Source: Telmatactis stephensoni (Eukaryota; Cnidaria; Anthozoa; Actiniaria; Isophelliidae). Taken from it: DNA of 64,000 nt. Below are positions 35,426 through 47,541 of this stretch, one piece after another (positions within the stretch are counted from its first letter, which is position 1; each line of letters begins with the position of its first letter). The stretch lies in the NCBI GenBank assembly GCA_029948255.1, contig JALIZF010001876.1:930001-994000 (forward strand), given 5' to 3'. Both the position numbers and the translations under genes were made by a program. The notes below the pieces were generated by a model. That model worked only from the letters and a program-made list of their open reading frames with translations, did not search any database and was not told the DNA's origin.

Positions 35426-38400
35426 TCACTCCACCATCACGTGGGCTAACAAGCTCAACTTGATGGAACCACTTGTTGCAAAGATGTGAACCTTGACAAC
35501 TTTACCCACTGGAGTAGAGGCAGGAGCAGTAAGGTACACAGGGATGTATGCAGTTCTACCTGGGCGTGCCGATACTGAACTTTTTGTTGAAACGGCGACA
35601 TTTGTTGGTGTGGCAGATACGCTGACAGAGAATGTCTTGCTTGACGCACCAGTATAATCAATAGCGGCACGAAAAGATGACTTGCTTCCTCTCTTGACCG
35701 TCAACAGGCTAGTCATGATCTGAGTACGGATAATTGCCTCTTGTGGCTTGATTTCCTCACTTGACATTCTCTGGAAAGGGTTGCCACTGTGGGTCTTGCC
35801 GGATAAACGAATCTTGAAAGCTTTCGCGGAAGGTAGGTCGAAGGTAGCCATTTCATCTTTCACGCTCAATGAACCGACACTTGCACCGAGGTCATTGACG
35901 AGGTCGACCTTAAGTGAACTCTTATCAAATCTTGAACCATGAGGAATGATAATTTTAACGTTTGCTTTCTCGCCTGATGAGAAAAAAGCATAACGCAAAA
36001 TGATTTATAGGACGATTAAACAACTTTGAATATTCATAATTCAAACTGCACCGTACCCGTGATATGAATCCTGTTTAAGCATATTAGACTATGCTGTTCC
36101 TTTTTTTTTTTTGACAACTTACAACTTATACTATGCTGTTCCTTTTTTTTTTTTTTGACAACTTACCGATAAGAGGGTTTGAAACGGGAACAACCATTTT
36201 GGATGGGTTAAGAGTTCTGACGAACATTTGGTCGAACTCGATATTGGATATGGCGCTGGCCTTGATCTGAAGAAAAATATGATCAAAACTGAAACTTATT
36301 GTTGCTTCCGATGTTCTAACAGTAGATTATTACCGAAATAACTCAACTGTTACAATTGGAAAATATACGATCGATTGTGTTTTAATTTCCGTTAACTCAC
36401 GTGACCATTTGGAAAGTTCTAATTGGTGACATTTAATCAAAGAACAATAGCGGAAAACAAAAACATAAGCAAAACTCGTCACGAGTGAGAGCTCTATAAA
36501 TGGTCACGTGAGTCAACCGAAATTCAAAACACGATCGATTTATCGGTTTTTTTCAGTGCTAAAAATTGTGTGATTTCGGTAGTATCGGTTTGTAGGTCTT
36601 TTACCTGATAAGAGAATCCACGAACATTAGAGGGTACTGAGAGTCTCCACATTCCCTTGGATGGGCTATCAATGATCCACAATTTTCCTTTATTCATGTT
36701 CAGTTTGTGAGCCACATTTTTACCACTACCGTCAACTACATTGACTCCGTTGTAGTTGTATGTTGCTGAGATTGAAATGATGAGCTTTGAGACACTCTCG
36801 TCAACAGGGAAACTAACATCAGATGAAGCTCGCTTCCACAAGTTGAAAAGATCTCTGCGACGACGTCCACTGCCACTGCCACCAGATGAAATGATGGTGG
36901 ATCCATCAATATCTGCTTTCACCAAGACATCTGCACTACTAATATCTGAGGCACTGCCAAAGAATAGACTCAAACCACCAGTATCTTCCATGATGGCTTT
37001 GTAGTCGGCATTATTTCCAGGATTTTGACATCCTTTTGTGCTGAAGAAAAAGTTGACTGGCATCATATAGTCCAAAGCGTATCCAATGGCATTGTCCCTG
37101 TTGTATTCACCTTTGGTCTTTGGTGGAGCATCGGTGAACACGTACATGGGAGAGCCTGGTAGTGGTTCTCCAACCTTGATAGCATCAATGATTCCATTGA
37201 AGGTCAGTTCTGGGCAATCACCTCCACCGCGAGCGCGAAGAGCGTTGATGGCAGCTGCGAAGCTGGCGCGATTTGCATAGTTGAATTTTTGGACAGGTCC
37301 AGAACCTATATACAAAACAAAACAATTGATGTAACAAGACATTGATGTAACGCCTCGAAAATATTATAGTGTCATTTTTAGTAGAGCCTAAGATACGTAT
37401 ACATACCTGGATCGTTATAAGGGGAAAGAATGTAGTCCACTTTGCCTTTCCTTTTGTAATTAGCAATAGCGTTGGCAATAGCCTTAGCTTGGGGAATCTC
37501 CTGGCCCATACTTCCAGTTGTATCAACAGTGAACACAAGTGAGACATCACCATCAACAGCCAGGAAATCCTGATAATCCAAAACGTTGCATTAAGACTTA
37601 CTCAAAAGTATGCTCACGATTGTCAGCAAGCTTACCTTGAATTTATCATCTCCCAGTGCATCCTTGATTTGTTTGATAATCTTGTCACCAGTTCCATGAC
37701 AGTCTTCTTGTTTTTTGCAGGATAAATCCCATCATGGTTCGTGCATAAGAGTGTCCCTTGTGATCCATTGCTTTCTTTATTCTGTCAATCATCTCATTCT
37801 TGTCAACTTTGACATTCTTTGGAATACCTTTCGCAGCTCCCATACCTTCGTTAATATGAAAAAGATATTAGTTCTGAGGGAAAAGGGAATAGTTATACTG
37901 TGCAAACATGCCAGAATCTTACTTTTAACAACTTGGAAAAGTGCTCCAATAAGGTGGTTGTTAACCTCTACGCTTCCTTTAGGCAGAGCATCCAATACAT
38001 ACTGAACAATGTCATCAATACTGCATGGTTCTGTAAAGTAAGTTTTTTAAAGTTAAATGTCAATTTTTTGCTGTATATACAACAAATAATTTTTTACAGC
38101 TAAAGAATATGAAAAAAAGCCATAAAGTATCGCGAAGAGGTATGATATGAAATCATTAAACAATGGGCTAAGTCTCCTCAATTTCATCGGTTTTTTTACA
38201 CAGTTTTTGCAAATTATTTTTAGGCTGACATGATGGATAATGTATTTCCTTACGTTAGTATACGTGTATGCAGCCGCGGCATAAAGATTACATTGTTATC
38301 ACCATTAAGAACAATAAGTAAATATATTTAAGATCAATACCATCGTTACATTCATGTTACCATCGTTACATTTTGTGCGCATATGAGCATATGTAAATTA

Positions 38401-41400
38401 ATATATACGCGTTAAAGATATTAAATTTAATATTATTATTAATTTATTATTCTTACTTGGTTTACATTTCTCCGCGTTGCATGCTCTCACTTCCTCAGCA
38501 TCTCCAACACAGTTCTTGCCCCCGCGAGCTGGTTTGGGTTTCGTACAAGAACGAGTCCGCTTTTGTGTTCCACCACCACATTCCTTGGAGCATTTTGACC
38601 ATGCAGAGTATACACTCCACCCACCATCAACTGAGAAAACAACAATGACACTCCAGGTCGGATTGTTTTTCAAGGTACGAATATGTATATAACAACAACA
38701 TAGAAACAAGAAACAATGGAAATCAGACCTGGACATGGGCTTTGGTTACATGGGCGAGTCTCTTCAGCTGCTCCAACACAATTCTTGCCACCGCCAGCTG
38801 GTTTGGGGTTGGTACAAGTACGAGTTCGCTTTTGTGTTCCACCACCACATTTCTTGCTGCAGGCTGACCATGCAGAGAAAGCACTCCATCCACCATTAAC
38901 TAAAGCAAAATAGGCAAGCAAAGATTAAGTATTATCAGTGCTAAAGTGTTCCTCGCTATTTTAGAACATGAGTCAATTCAGAAGCTTTATCTTGTTAGCA
39001 AACCTTTGCAGGGTTTAGTGTTACACTTTCTCCATTGTACTGCTTTTCCAACACATTTCTTGCCACCCCCAGCTGGTTTGGGGTTGGTACAAGTACGAGT
39101 TCGCTTATGGTTTCCACCACCACATTTCTTGCCGCAGGGTGACCATTTAGAGAAAGCACTCCACCCACCATTAACTAAAGCAAAATAGGCAAACAAACAA
39201 ATATAATCAGCGCTAAGATATTCCTTAAAATGTTAGAAGAATTGTCTTAAGATTTGTAAGTTAGGAAGATAGAAGAATGTTTAGAAATCTTGTTGGACCT
39301 TTGCAGGGTTTAGTGTTACACTTTCTCCATTGTACTGCTTCCCCAACACAATTCTTGCCACCGTGAGCTGGTTTAGGGTTGGTACAAGTACGAGTTCGCT
39401 TTTGTTTTCCACCACCACATTTCTTGCTGCAGACTGACCATTTTGAGAATGTGCTCCATCCACCATCAACTAAAGCAAAGAAGGCGAGCAAAGATTAATT
39501 ATTGTCAGTACTAAGATGTTCTTTACTATTGCCAGAACATGACAAACCTTTGCAGGAGTTGGTGTTACACTTTTTCGTTTCTACTGCGTCTCCAACACAA
39601 TCCTTGCCACCGTGAGCTGGTTTGGGGTTGGTACAAGTACGAGTTCTTGTTTGTGATCCACCACCGCACTTCTTGCTGCAGGCTGACCATGCAGAGAAAT
39701 CGCTCCATCCTCCATCAACTATAGACAAGAAAAAAGTGTTGTTTTTTAATTAAGAACATAAATGAACTACGAAAACATATCCGTACAATGTGTCTAGTGT
39801 AACAAAACCGGTAAAACTGATAAATATATAACAACTTTATTTGCAAATAACAATTGACTAATAAAATAACAATTGACTAATAATGCAAATAGGGTGTCAG
39901 CAGGGAGGAACTAAATCCCCATATTGAGCTGACCTCCAAAATAATGATAAAATATAAAATAAATATAAAATATATGTAATATGTATATAAAGATAAAATT
40001 ATAACGATATTTTAGTAGCAGATTCAAAACATTTTAATATTTTCTACTTCAACAATTTTATTAGGTAAATTATTCCAACTGTCAATATATCTGTTCCAAA
40101 AAGAGTACTTTAGAATATTTGTTCGAGCATAGGGTTTCCAAATCTTGTAGGTGTTAGATGATCTTGTACGTCCATTAGCAAATGATACGTAAAGCCGGAA
40201 AGGGAATCTTTAGGAAAGAGTGCTGGAACTGAACAACTTGGAAAAGGATGATATCCGTTTTTTAAGAAAGTAAGATCTATAAACGCATTTTGACTCACTA
40301 GGGCAAAGTTTCTTGGCTGGACACGTTACTGATTCTCCGGTCTTCAACTTCTTGTTGTACGCAGGACATCCTGGGCGAGTGTCTTTTGTCAAGACGATTT
40401 TAAACTTCTTACCCTCACCGCATTTTCCATAATCACATTCGGTATAATCTAGGGAAAATGTAATACACATTCCATTAGCATAAGTTTTCATTGATAAATA
40501 ATTATCAATTAGACAACAGAAAGCCGCGCGCCCATGGCGTTATAGACGCACGAGAGAAAATATAAAGAACGATTAACAAACGTAAGAGTGGCACGAGGCG
40601 TAGGTTTCTGGCCAATCAGAGCGCGCGTTATATCGAAACTATGTTATAATTAGCTTTATACACCTATAACCTTCCTCATCAAGATGTTCTCACTTAAACA
40701 TTAAAGGATAAAGTAGTAACGCTGTCCATCTTCTTAAATTAAGATTGCTGCAATCAATGGAGAACCTTGCAAAATACATATTTTGGGCTCGGTCCTAGTG
40801 TTTTTCCACGTTAGATCTCGGGTCATTTAAGTTCTTCGGGTACCGCAGAGGGGGAGGGGCTGGTAGTGCTATGGCCCTACCATGTTTACCCTTTTCCCAT
40901 ACTGGTGTCTTAGATTGTCAATCTTAGCTCCACCGCTTTTTCCCATAGTTTGAAAAATAAAACATGGATAACTCTCTAACAGAAATCAGGTCCCGAAGGG
41001 GAACACACGTCACCTATTACTGTGATTATCCAGTATCGTTGTCATTTTTATTATTTTCATTATATTTAATTTATAAGGTATTTGAGACATTAAAGAGGCT
41101 TATTCAATTAAATTTCATCTCACCGCTTTTCCTGTGGTACATGAAGTTGGACCAGTGAGTTCCAATACCATAGTCACCATCAACTTTGCAGTTGTCTTTG
41201 CAGCCATGTTTGTCATAGGTTTTGTAAGCCACATTAGATCCCCAGCACTCACTCCAGTACTGGAGACCAAAGTAGGTGTAGCCATGTTTTTCTGCTTCTA
41301 CGCGGCACAGCTCAAACATTGTTTTGTAGTCCGCGGAGCTCGGAACGCTCTTAAAATAATGAGGCATGGCTCGATCACTGGCATCTGCGTAGCAGCCAAG

Positions 41401-42357
41401 AGCTTCCCACTCTGTCGAGAAGTAATTCCTGTCATTAATTCTATCGCTTTTGCCGAAGTATTTCTAAAACAATGGAGGAGCACCTCAATATCTTAAACGT
41501 TTCAGTTTTGCATTGTTATTAATATCCTAGAGATGTGTCTACTGTTAAAAATAGCAATTGAAACTATCAAAGGGAGTCCAACGAACAGGGACATTATAAT
41601 AGACGTTGTTTTACATGCTGTTGGGACCTAGATAACATAAAGACTTTATTTGAACAGGGTGACCCATTCAGCAACTGGGCTGATATCCTAGAACTCTTGT
41701 TTCTTCGATCCAAACCTAGGCATTTCCAAAACTCTTGTTTCTTCCCAAACCTAATCAATTCCAGTATTCATGTTTACAGAGAATGTAAAGCTGTGATCTA
41801 CCCTATACTCCAAGCTTACTTCGGAGCAAATAAGAACCTAGGGCTATCCATTATTAGTATTCACCAACATAAGGGCTATTACAAATCCTGCATTCTGATT
41901 GGCTCCCTAACCTCGGGCTATTGGTGATAGCCCGAGTTGAGAGGAAGCGCTTGCTCTCAAATGTTACATAATATCAATAAAACATTTTTTGTCTCTTTGT
42001 TTTGTTTAGTCTTATTCACCTTTGGCCTAATATGTTGGTGAATACTAAAACAATTAGACCTCGAGGCCGAATGGACTACGAGTCAATAGCCCATGAGGCC
42101 GAGGCATCACTGGTACGAAAATCTTAAAATTCTGATTCACTTGGGAAAGAATGTGCCCCAGAACAATAGAAAGTAATCTCGTTTTTAAAGTACCATTATT
42201 TACTTGGAGGATTTGGAACCATTCGAATCCTTCCCTAAAGACGGCCCTGAGTGTTGTTGTAACAGAAGAAGAACATGAGATTATAAATAATTGTGAATCA
42301 TTTACCTGCCGCTCTAGCGCCACCAATGGCCATTAAAACAAACAAAAGAGTTAACAT
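35426..42357 (-). CDS. Gene C: WSC / TSP1 x5 / VWA / GBD / Ig-like paralog with a 1-bp frameshift
   Basis: Exons: 42306-42357 (signal peptide), 41124-41411 (WSC-like), 40299-40448 (TSP1-like), 39548-39718, 39299-39469, 39004-39174, 38729-38899 and 38457-38630 (TSP1), 37923-38030, 37636-37845, 37407-37569, 36605-37305 (RRRR at 36854-36865), 36167-36266, 35426-35973 (ends VMVE, TGA). The sum is 3,178 nt, one too many. The extra base falls in a T6 run at 37711-37716, where the other copies imply five. The frame then stops within a few codons. With five, the product would be 1,058 residues. A homopolymer sequencing error is the simplest explanation, but a real null allele is possible. The 5' part of the gene resembles A, while its leader, promoter and 3' half resemble B. 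Confidence 0.8.
36367..36541. mobile_element. MITE with long terminal inverted repeats in gene C intron
   Basis: The left end runs CGATCGATTGTGTTTTAATT through TTAACTCACGTGACCATTT. The right end is its imperfect reverse complement (AAATGGTCACGTGAGTCAAC through AAAACACGATCGAT), giving arms of about 43 bp. Diverged halves of the same element flank the TTAA element in gene E (52830-52870 and 59775-59812). Confidence 0.75.
39821..40188 (-). mobile_element. Insertion in gene C intron, LINE-3'-end-like
   Basis: Gene A reads directly from AAAACCGGTAAAACTG into TAAAGCCGGAAAGG (about 15675-15695). Gene C has about 368 extra bases at that point, beginning TAAATATATAACAACTTTAT and ending TTAGCAAATGATACG. 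The AACTTTATT start resembles that of 42637-43100, as expected for the 3' end of a non-LTR element on the minus strand. Confidence 0.65.
40506..40652. mobile_element. 147-bp MITE insertion in gene C intron
   Basis: ATAATTA occurs on both sides (40498-40505 and 40646-40652). Gene A has a single ATAATTAT at the matching point (around 16000-16010) and no insert. The interior contains opposed GCGCGC blocks. Confidence 0.7.
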
Positions 42358-42636
42358 CTTGTTACCTCCCTGTGAACAAATAAGTGTGAAAGATGGAACA
42401 CATGTAGATTATTAACCAATACTGAAATTATAATTCGTTCTACGTTAGCTTGATAATCAACCAAATTCGCAGATCAATGTATGATATCCAAATGACATTC
42501 CCCGTATAGTTTGAGGCACTAAAACATACACACAATCTATATAGTTCACCAGGAACTGTTGCCTAGACATTGTCCGCAACTAGTTTCAAAAAAAAAAAAC
42601 CCGTGTATATGAAAAAGTACCAATAAAACCGACCAT

Positions 42637-43335
42637 AATAATAACAACTTTATTGGTCAGGCTAACACCGTACTTTACCATTGCTGATAATTTTCAGGTG
42701 GCCCTCAGTAAAAATATATACAACAACATTAAAAACTATAAAATAGAACTATTTGTATATAAAATTGGCGAGAATAAAGGTAAATAAATCAATCAATTAG
42801 ATATCCAAGCTAAATTTTTGATGATAGATAATGAAATAATTATTATTGAAATAGTAATGTTTCTTAAAATGTTCAATAGAGGGGCTTGATTTTACGTCTC
42901 TTGATAGTGTATTCCAAATGGTTACTCCACGGTAGTGGAACTTCAAAACTACTATATTCTAAAAGAATGTTACAACAAATGCTTATTTATTCATTTGCAT
43001 GCGATGAATTGATTTTAAGTTTGTTCTGCAATGGAATATTGTTAAAGAAAGCGATTTCTCTGACGAAAAGTACGTCACACATTTCCGAAAGTAGCATAGC
43101 CATATAAATAATAATAATAATCTTTATTGAGGAAACTTTTTCATATATAATGAGTTTCAAAAAGGACCTCAAATGATAGTATTCATTGGATCATTTCTTC
43201 AAGTCCGAGATTTTGACTATTGTGGATGAATCCGTTCTGAAGAATGTCATCATCCGAGAATCCGCACGTAATAAAGGAAGGCTCAATCCGCCGATCCACA
43301 AACCCCCATGTCCTCCTCGTTAAGTTACTCAACAG
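42637..43335 (-). mobile_element. LINE 3'-end fragments in 5'-UTR intron of gene C
   Basis: Two adjacent segments start with AATAACAACTTTATTGG (about 42643) and ATAATCTTTATTGAGG (about 43109), the minus-strand tail form of CR1/L2-like elements. The first contains GTATTCCAAATGGTTACTCC, in the same style as the 2210-2240 region of the LINE at 1928-3170. No intact RT is present. Confidence 0.5.
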
Positions 43336-43362
43336 TGCAAAACATATCTGCAAAATGCTTAC

Positions 43363-43433
43363 CTCAGGTCAGTAGCCTTTACTCAGGAGATGATTTTTTT
43401 GTGTTTTGTTAGTGTAGTTGGTCTGTATTTATA
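43363..43433 (-). promoter_or_regulatory. Gene C core promoter and 5'-UTR exon
   Basis: TATAAATA on the minus strand at 43426-43433. The non-coding exon ends at 43363 with TGACCTGAG and donor GTAAGC. It closely matches B. Confidence 0.72.
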
Positions 43434-43926
43434 CCATCATAGAAAACTAATTACGAAAGGCTTTGTTTAACAAATATAAAACAAAGTGTTACAAATTTAT
43501 TAGTTTTTATTAATTACAAATACGTTTTATTATCGTTGAATAATAAGCACTATTTTCAGATCAGCTCACCCTCTTACAATAATTTTGTTTGAGAAAAGAT
43601 ATATTAATAATCTAACAATTTAGAGCAATTTGCAACACTTGAGTTAGTAAGTGCGGTACCAATTTCCAATTCGTGCAGGATTGATCAGCATTAACCTAAA
43701 TCCTTATAAAGAATTTTTATTGGAAGAAAATTATTAGGTAACAATAGCTAAATTGATTGAGATTGTCTGTCTACTAATGGTGCTTATTTGTAATAATTCT
43801 GAATTCCTGAGGAACGGTTGGTCGTTTGGCAGTAGCTCAGTTGACGAAAGGAACTTGAAAACGCATTTCAATACCAGCATGGCCTACAGCCAGTTGAGAA
43901 CTCATTTCACAGGTCCATTCCATGTA

Positions 43927-44220
43927 TAGCTACTTGCACAAACATTGACCCTTTCCAATTCATCGAAGCTAGAAGCTGAGACCGAAATGGCTCCTTGGTA
44001 CACTAGTAATATTTTGATTTTCATGTGTGTCATTTTATCTATGAATGTGCTGAATAAGTGCATATGGAATACAATAATTTGTCTCAGTCGCTATTTTTAA
44101 AAAATGTCCAGGTCCACACGCTTCTTTAAAATCATCTAATCAAAATTTTCCAACGAACTGGTTCATTTCGGTCTTAGCTTCTATGTTTTGAAAGGGTCAA
44201 TGTTTGTGCAATTAGCTATT
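43927..44220. mobile_element. TIR element upstream of gene C
   Basis: The left segment has TTGCACAAACATTGACCCTT and AAGCTAGAAGCTGAGACCG (about 43931-43985). The right segment (about 44165-44217) has the reverse complements CGGTCTTAGCTTCTATG and AAAGGGTCAATGTTTGTGCA. It is inserted within the upstream flank shared with B, where B has no equivalent. Confidence 0.7.
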
Positions 44221-44681
44221 TAACCATTTCAATTCCAGAAACAAGAGCTTGATTCTTCTGGTTATTTCAAATTACACGCATTTTTAGTGTTCATTGGTGA
44301 ATGGTGATCGATGTTTTTTTTATAATTACATAGCCTTTTAAGCCCGGTTTCAATTCTGGATACGGCGGCCCAATTGCAGCCGTGGATAGAAAACCGATGT
44401 ACACGACAACCATGCATTTTTATTGCATGAGCTTGGCACGTGGCCCGATAATTTTGAATACGGCATCCAATCAGGCCAACAAATTTTCTGGTCCTACGAT
44501 AATTACGGGTGCCATATTGCTTCAAAGCAATGATGTTTCGGCCATCTTGGAGTGTTTTAGTCTGGCGGGAGAGGGATGTTTAGTAGTTCTTTGGTATCGT
44601 TGAGGATAAAAACACCTGGGGCACTCTGGTTTAAGAATAACAAGAGACTGGACAAGATTGTTGTACAATTAATTTTACTTT

Positions 44682-46750
44682 CTTTTTTTTTTTTTTTTTT
44701 AAATATTCCATTAAGTTTAATTAATTTTCGCAATTTTTACAAATATTATATTATTACGTATATACGTACTATTATATTATATATTTTTACAAAGTAAAAG
44801 CAATATATATTTTTAACAAAGTTTTTACAAAATTTCACTTTAAAGCGAGGGACATTTTACTCCATTTATTTCTATGTTTGGAAATCTGATTTTTTTCTTT
44901 GGCCAATTTGTGCTCAATACGTTCGTTATATTTGAGACAATTCTTAAACATCATCAAATTTGGAATTTTTCCTTTTTCTCTAGCTTTGTACAAGATCATT
45001 TTGTACATTAATAAGATATAATTTAGCATAACATCGTCAACACCAAGTATAATATTTAATTTGTTCCACTCTGGTAAAACGATATTAAATTCTAACAACC
45101 AATTCCTTATATCAAAATAAAAGTTTTTTGATTCTATGCACTCTACGAAGAGATGATCTATTGTTTCAGGATACAATGAGCAAAAAGAACAAGAAGAAAA
45201 ATCCAATATTTTGAAACGATGGAGGTCGCGATTTAGATATAAAATATTGTTTAAGATCTTATATTGAAAATATCTTGAATATGTATCAATAGAAGTTGAA
45301 AAGATACTATGATAGATCTTTTCCCAGTCGAGAGGGTTTTCATAGTTAATTCTTTTTTCTATATTTTGTTGAGATGATGGCGGGCGAAATTTTGTGTCTA
45401 TAAGACATTGATATATCATATTTGTCTTAACTTTTTCTAATTCCAGTCTTTTATTCTTAAAATATAAAGATATTTTTGTGCTTTTCTCTTTCTTTATTTC
45501 ATTTTGGTTTTCTTTTACTAGTGTTTTCCACGAGGGTGGAATCGCACTAATAATGCCTGCCCATTTTATATAATCTTTATCTTTTAACCCTTTACTTTTT
45601 GCACATATCCAAGTTAAATCGTAATTCCTGTCAAACAAATCCTCAACTTTATTTATATTACAGTCTGAGAATTCTTTGTAAAAAAATGATTTACTAGCTA
45701 TTTTAATATGCTTGTTGTTCCAAAGATATTGCTGACATACTACCGTGGGATTAATTTTTTGGTCAGATATTTCTGCCCATGCTTTTAAAATCAATTTGTA
45801 AAAAATTGGAGTATTCTCTGGAATTCTATCCTGATCAAAATTTACATTGATGTGTTGAAATCCTCTTATGGACTGAAGATATTTTGACGGTATAACATGA
45901 ACTTGTGTTTTATTTTCCGATGATATAATTAAACGTATCGCCCACATTATTTGGTTAGCCTTCAAAATTGATTGAAAATCTGGAAATTTCAATCCTCCAT
46001 TGGAGTAATCACCAATTAGAGTGCTATGTTTGATTTTGAGTTTTTTACCGTTCCATACAAAATCTTTGGTCAAATTTTCCACTAGATGAATGAAGTCCAT
46101 CTGGACTGGAAGAGATCTACAGACGTATAAGAGTTTGGGTATTGCAAGAGAGCGAAGTATTTGAATCTTTCCAAAAATAGTAAGATTTCTTGATTTCCAA
46201 ATCGATAGCGTTGTTTGAAAATTTGTGATTATGCGCTTGAAATTATTCTCGTACTGATCATTTTCGTAGTTTGGTAAATATGAGTTGATGAATAAGAAAT
46301 GACTTCCTTGTAACTCGCATAACGCTATCACGTATCTGCCGTTTTTATCCAATACTTGTTGTTTTATTATAATTCCTAGTTTGCTTCCAAATAAAATTGC
46401 CGTCCCTTTGCTTTTTGATGTCCCATGGGACATGATTAATTTGCTTCTTGTTCTTTTTATCCATGTATTTTCCAATTCTGAGGTACTGTGAGTTTCTTGC
46501 AAAAATGTTACTCCATTGTCTCCTCCGTGTTTTACTATCCAATTAAAAATTTTCCTATTTTTCTTATATTCCCTTAGGCCTCGAACATTTAAGGATAGAA
46601 GATTGAAATTAAAATGATCCATCGACAAAACAGAGATTGAGATTACTGGCAACAAGCACAAAAAACATTACAAAACACAACATAGATTAAGAAAAAAATT
46701 CGATGGCTCCCTACTGCTGAGACTACGCCTCTCGTATTTTCACTCTCTCT
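44682..46750 (-). mobile_element. L1/Tx1-type LINE with internal deletion
   Basis: A poly(T) run at 44682-44700 marks the 3' poly(A) tail on the minus strand. The single large open frame is at 44835-46661. The 5' boundary near 46.75 kb is uncertain, and no target-site duplication was confirmed. Confidence 0.8.
44835..46661 (-). CDS. LINE endonuclease fused to post-RT C-terminal region, RT core missing
   Basis: The 608-residue frame starts with an APE-type endonuclease N-terminus: FNLLSLNVRGLREYKKNRKI, VTFLQETHST, GTAILFGSKLGI, and FINSYLPNYEND near residue 132. About 15 residues later it is already in the segment normally found after the RT palm (FQTTLSIWKSRNLTIFGKIQ, FVWNGKKLKIKHSTLIGDYS, GGLKFPDF). 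A zf-RVT-like CSFCSLYPETIDHLFVEC motif follows near residue 490. No FADD box is present, and the catalytic half of the endonuclease and the whole RT (several hundred residues) are missing. The deletion is in frame. Reverse-transcriptase activity is impossible; use of the frame as a protein is unproven. Confidence 0.85.
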   Translation of the reverse strand: MCLLPVISISVLSMDHFNFNLLSLNVRGLREYKKNRKIFNWIVKHGGDNGVTFLQETHSTSELENTWIKRTRSKLIMSHGTSKSKGTAILFGSKLGIIIKQQVLDKNGRYVIALCELQGSHFLFINSYLPNYENDQYENNFKRIITNFQTTLSIWKSRNLTIFGKIQILRSLAIPKLLYVCRSLPVQMDFIHLVENLTKDFVWNGKKLKIKHSTLIGDYSNGGLKFPDFQSILKANQIMWAIRLIISSENKTQVHVIPSKYLQSIRGFQHINVNFDQDRIPENTPIFYKLILKAWAEISDQKINPTVVCQQYLWNNKHIKIASKSFFYKEFSDCNINKVEDLFDRNYDLTWICAKSKGLKDKDYIKWAGIISAIPPSWKTLVKENQNEIKKEKSTKISLYFKNKRLELEKVKTNMIYQCLIDTKFRPPSSQQNIEKRINYENPLDWEKIYHSIFSTSIDTYSRYFQYKILNNILYLNRDLHRFKILDFSSCSFCSLYPETIDHLFVECIESKNFYFDIRNWLLEFNIVLPEWNKLNIILGVDDVMLNYILLMYKMILYKAREKGKIPNLMMFKNCLKYNERIEHKLAKEKNQISKHRNKWSKMSLALK

Positions 46751-47266
46751 CTAATTTTACTTTCTTATTTTTTATTTTTAAACTGCAAACTGTGGAAAGC
46801 TACAAACGTTCGTACATGTTTATATAAATAGCCTGATTTTTATATGGGCACAGGGTTGTTTGGGCTATCTTCAAGAAGAAACTGAAGAACGTTAAACTTA
46901 GTTTTTGACCAAGATAATATAATTTCTTATAAAATCATGTTTACAAAGTGTCGTAGATTACCATTCTCGCTCTGTACATGTGTTGCTGTTAGGCTTTTGG
47001 TTTTTGTGGTTACTGGCTTGTAAAGCCGTAAGCACTATGTCATTGAGTATGTAAGTGCGCGCGTGTGTTTAATTCGGCTTTTCCAAAGCTATAACGAAGT
47101 TATGAAAATTGCTATTATTTTATAAGTACCTTCCTCTAAATAAAATAAAAAATAAATAAATAACTGTTTATTTAAGTGTCCTAGTCTTCTAGTCTTCTAA
47201 ATAAAACATCTTCCAAGTTTTTCGATAAATATGGCGTCATATCACATTCGGAATAAAACAGGAAAT

Positions 47267-47541
47267 ACTGTAGTTGTTTTGATAAACCCGTGAAATAAAG
47301 TGTAATAACTGGGTATCCTTTAAGGATTATTGTAGTTTTACCTGAAAAAATTTCTACCCATAATTTTGACAATTAAAGAAAGCTCTGCAGTAGAGTGTTT
47401 TTCATAAACCCCTGAAATACACAAGCGCATATTACACTATATTAAACTTTAATATTCACGTTTCCTTTTGTGTTTTCGGTGTATTATGACCCTTTATTTA
47501 TTACACTTTATTTCACGGATTTATGAAAACATGGAACTACG
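47267..47541. mobile_element. MITE with about 40-bp inverted termini
   Basis: The left arm (47267-47307) contains CCCGTGAAATAAAGTGTAAT. The right arm (47499-47541) contains its reverse complement ATTACACTTTATTTCACGG, and arm ends match as ACTGTAGTTGTTTT versus AAAACATGGAACTACGG. Confidence 0.7.
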
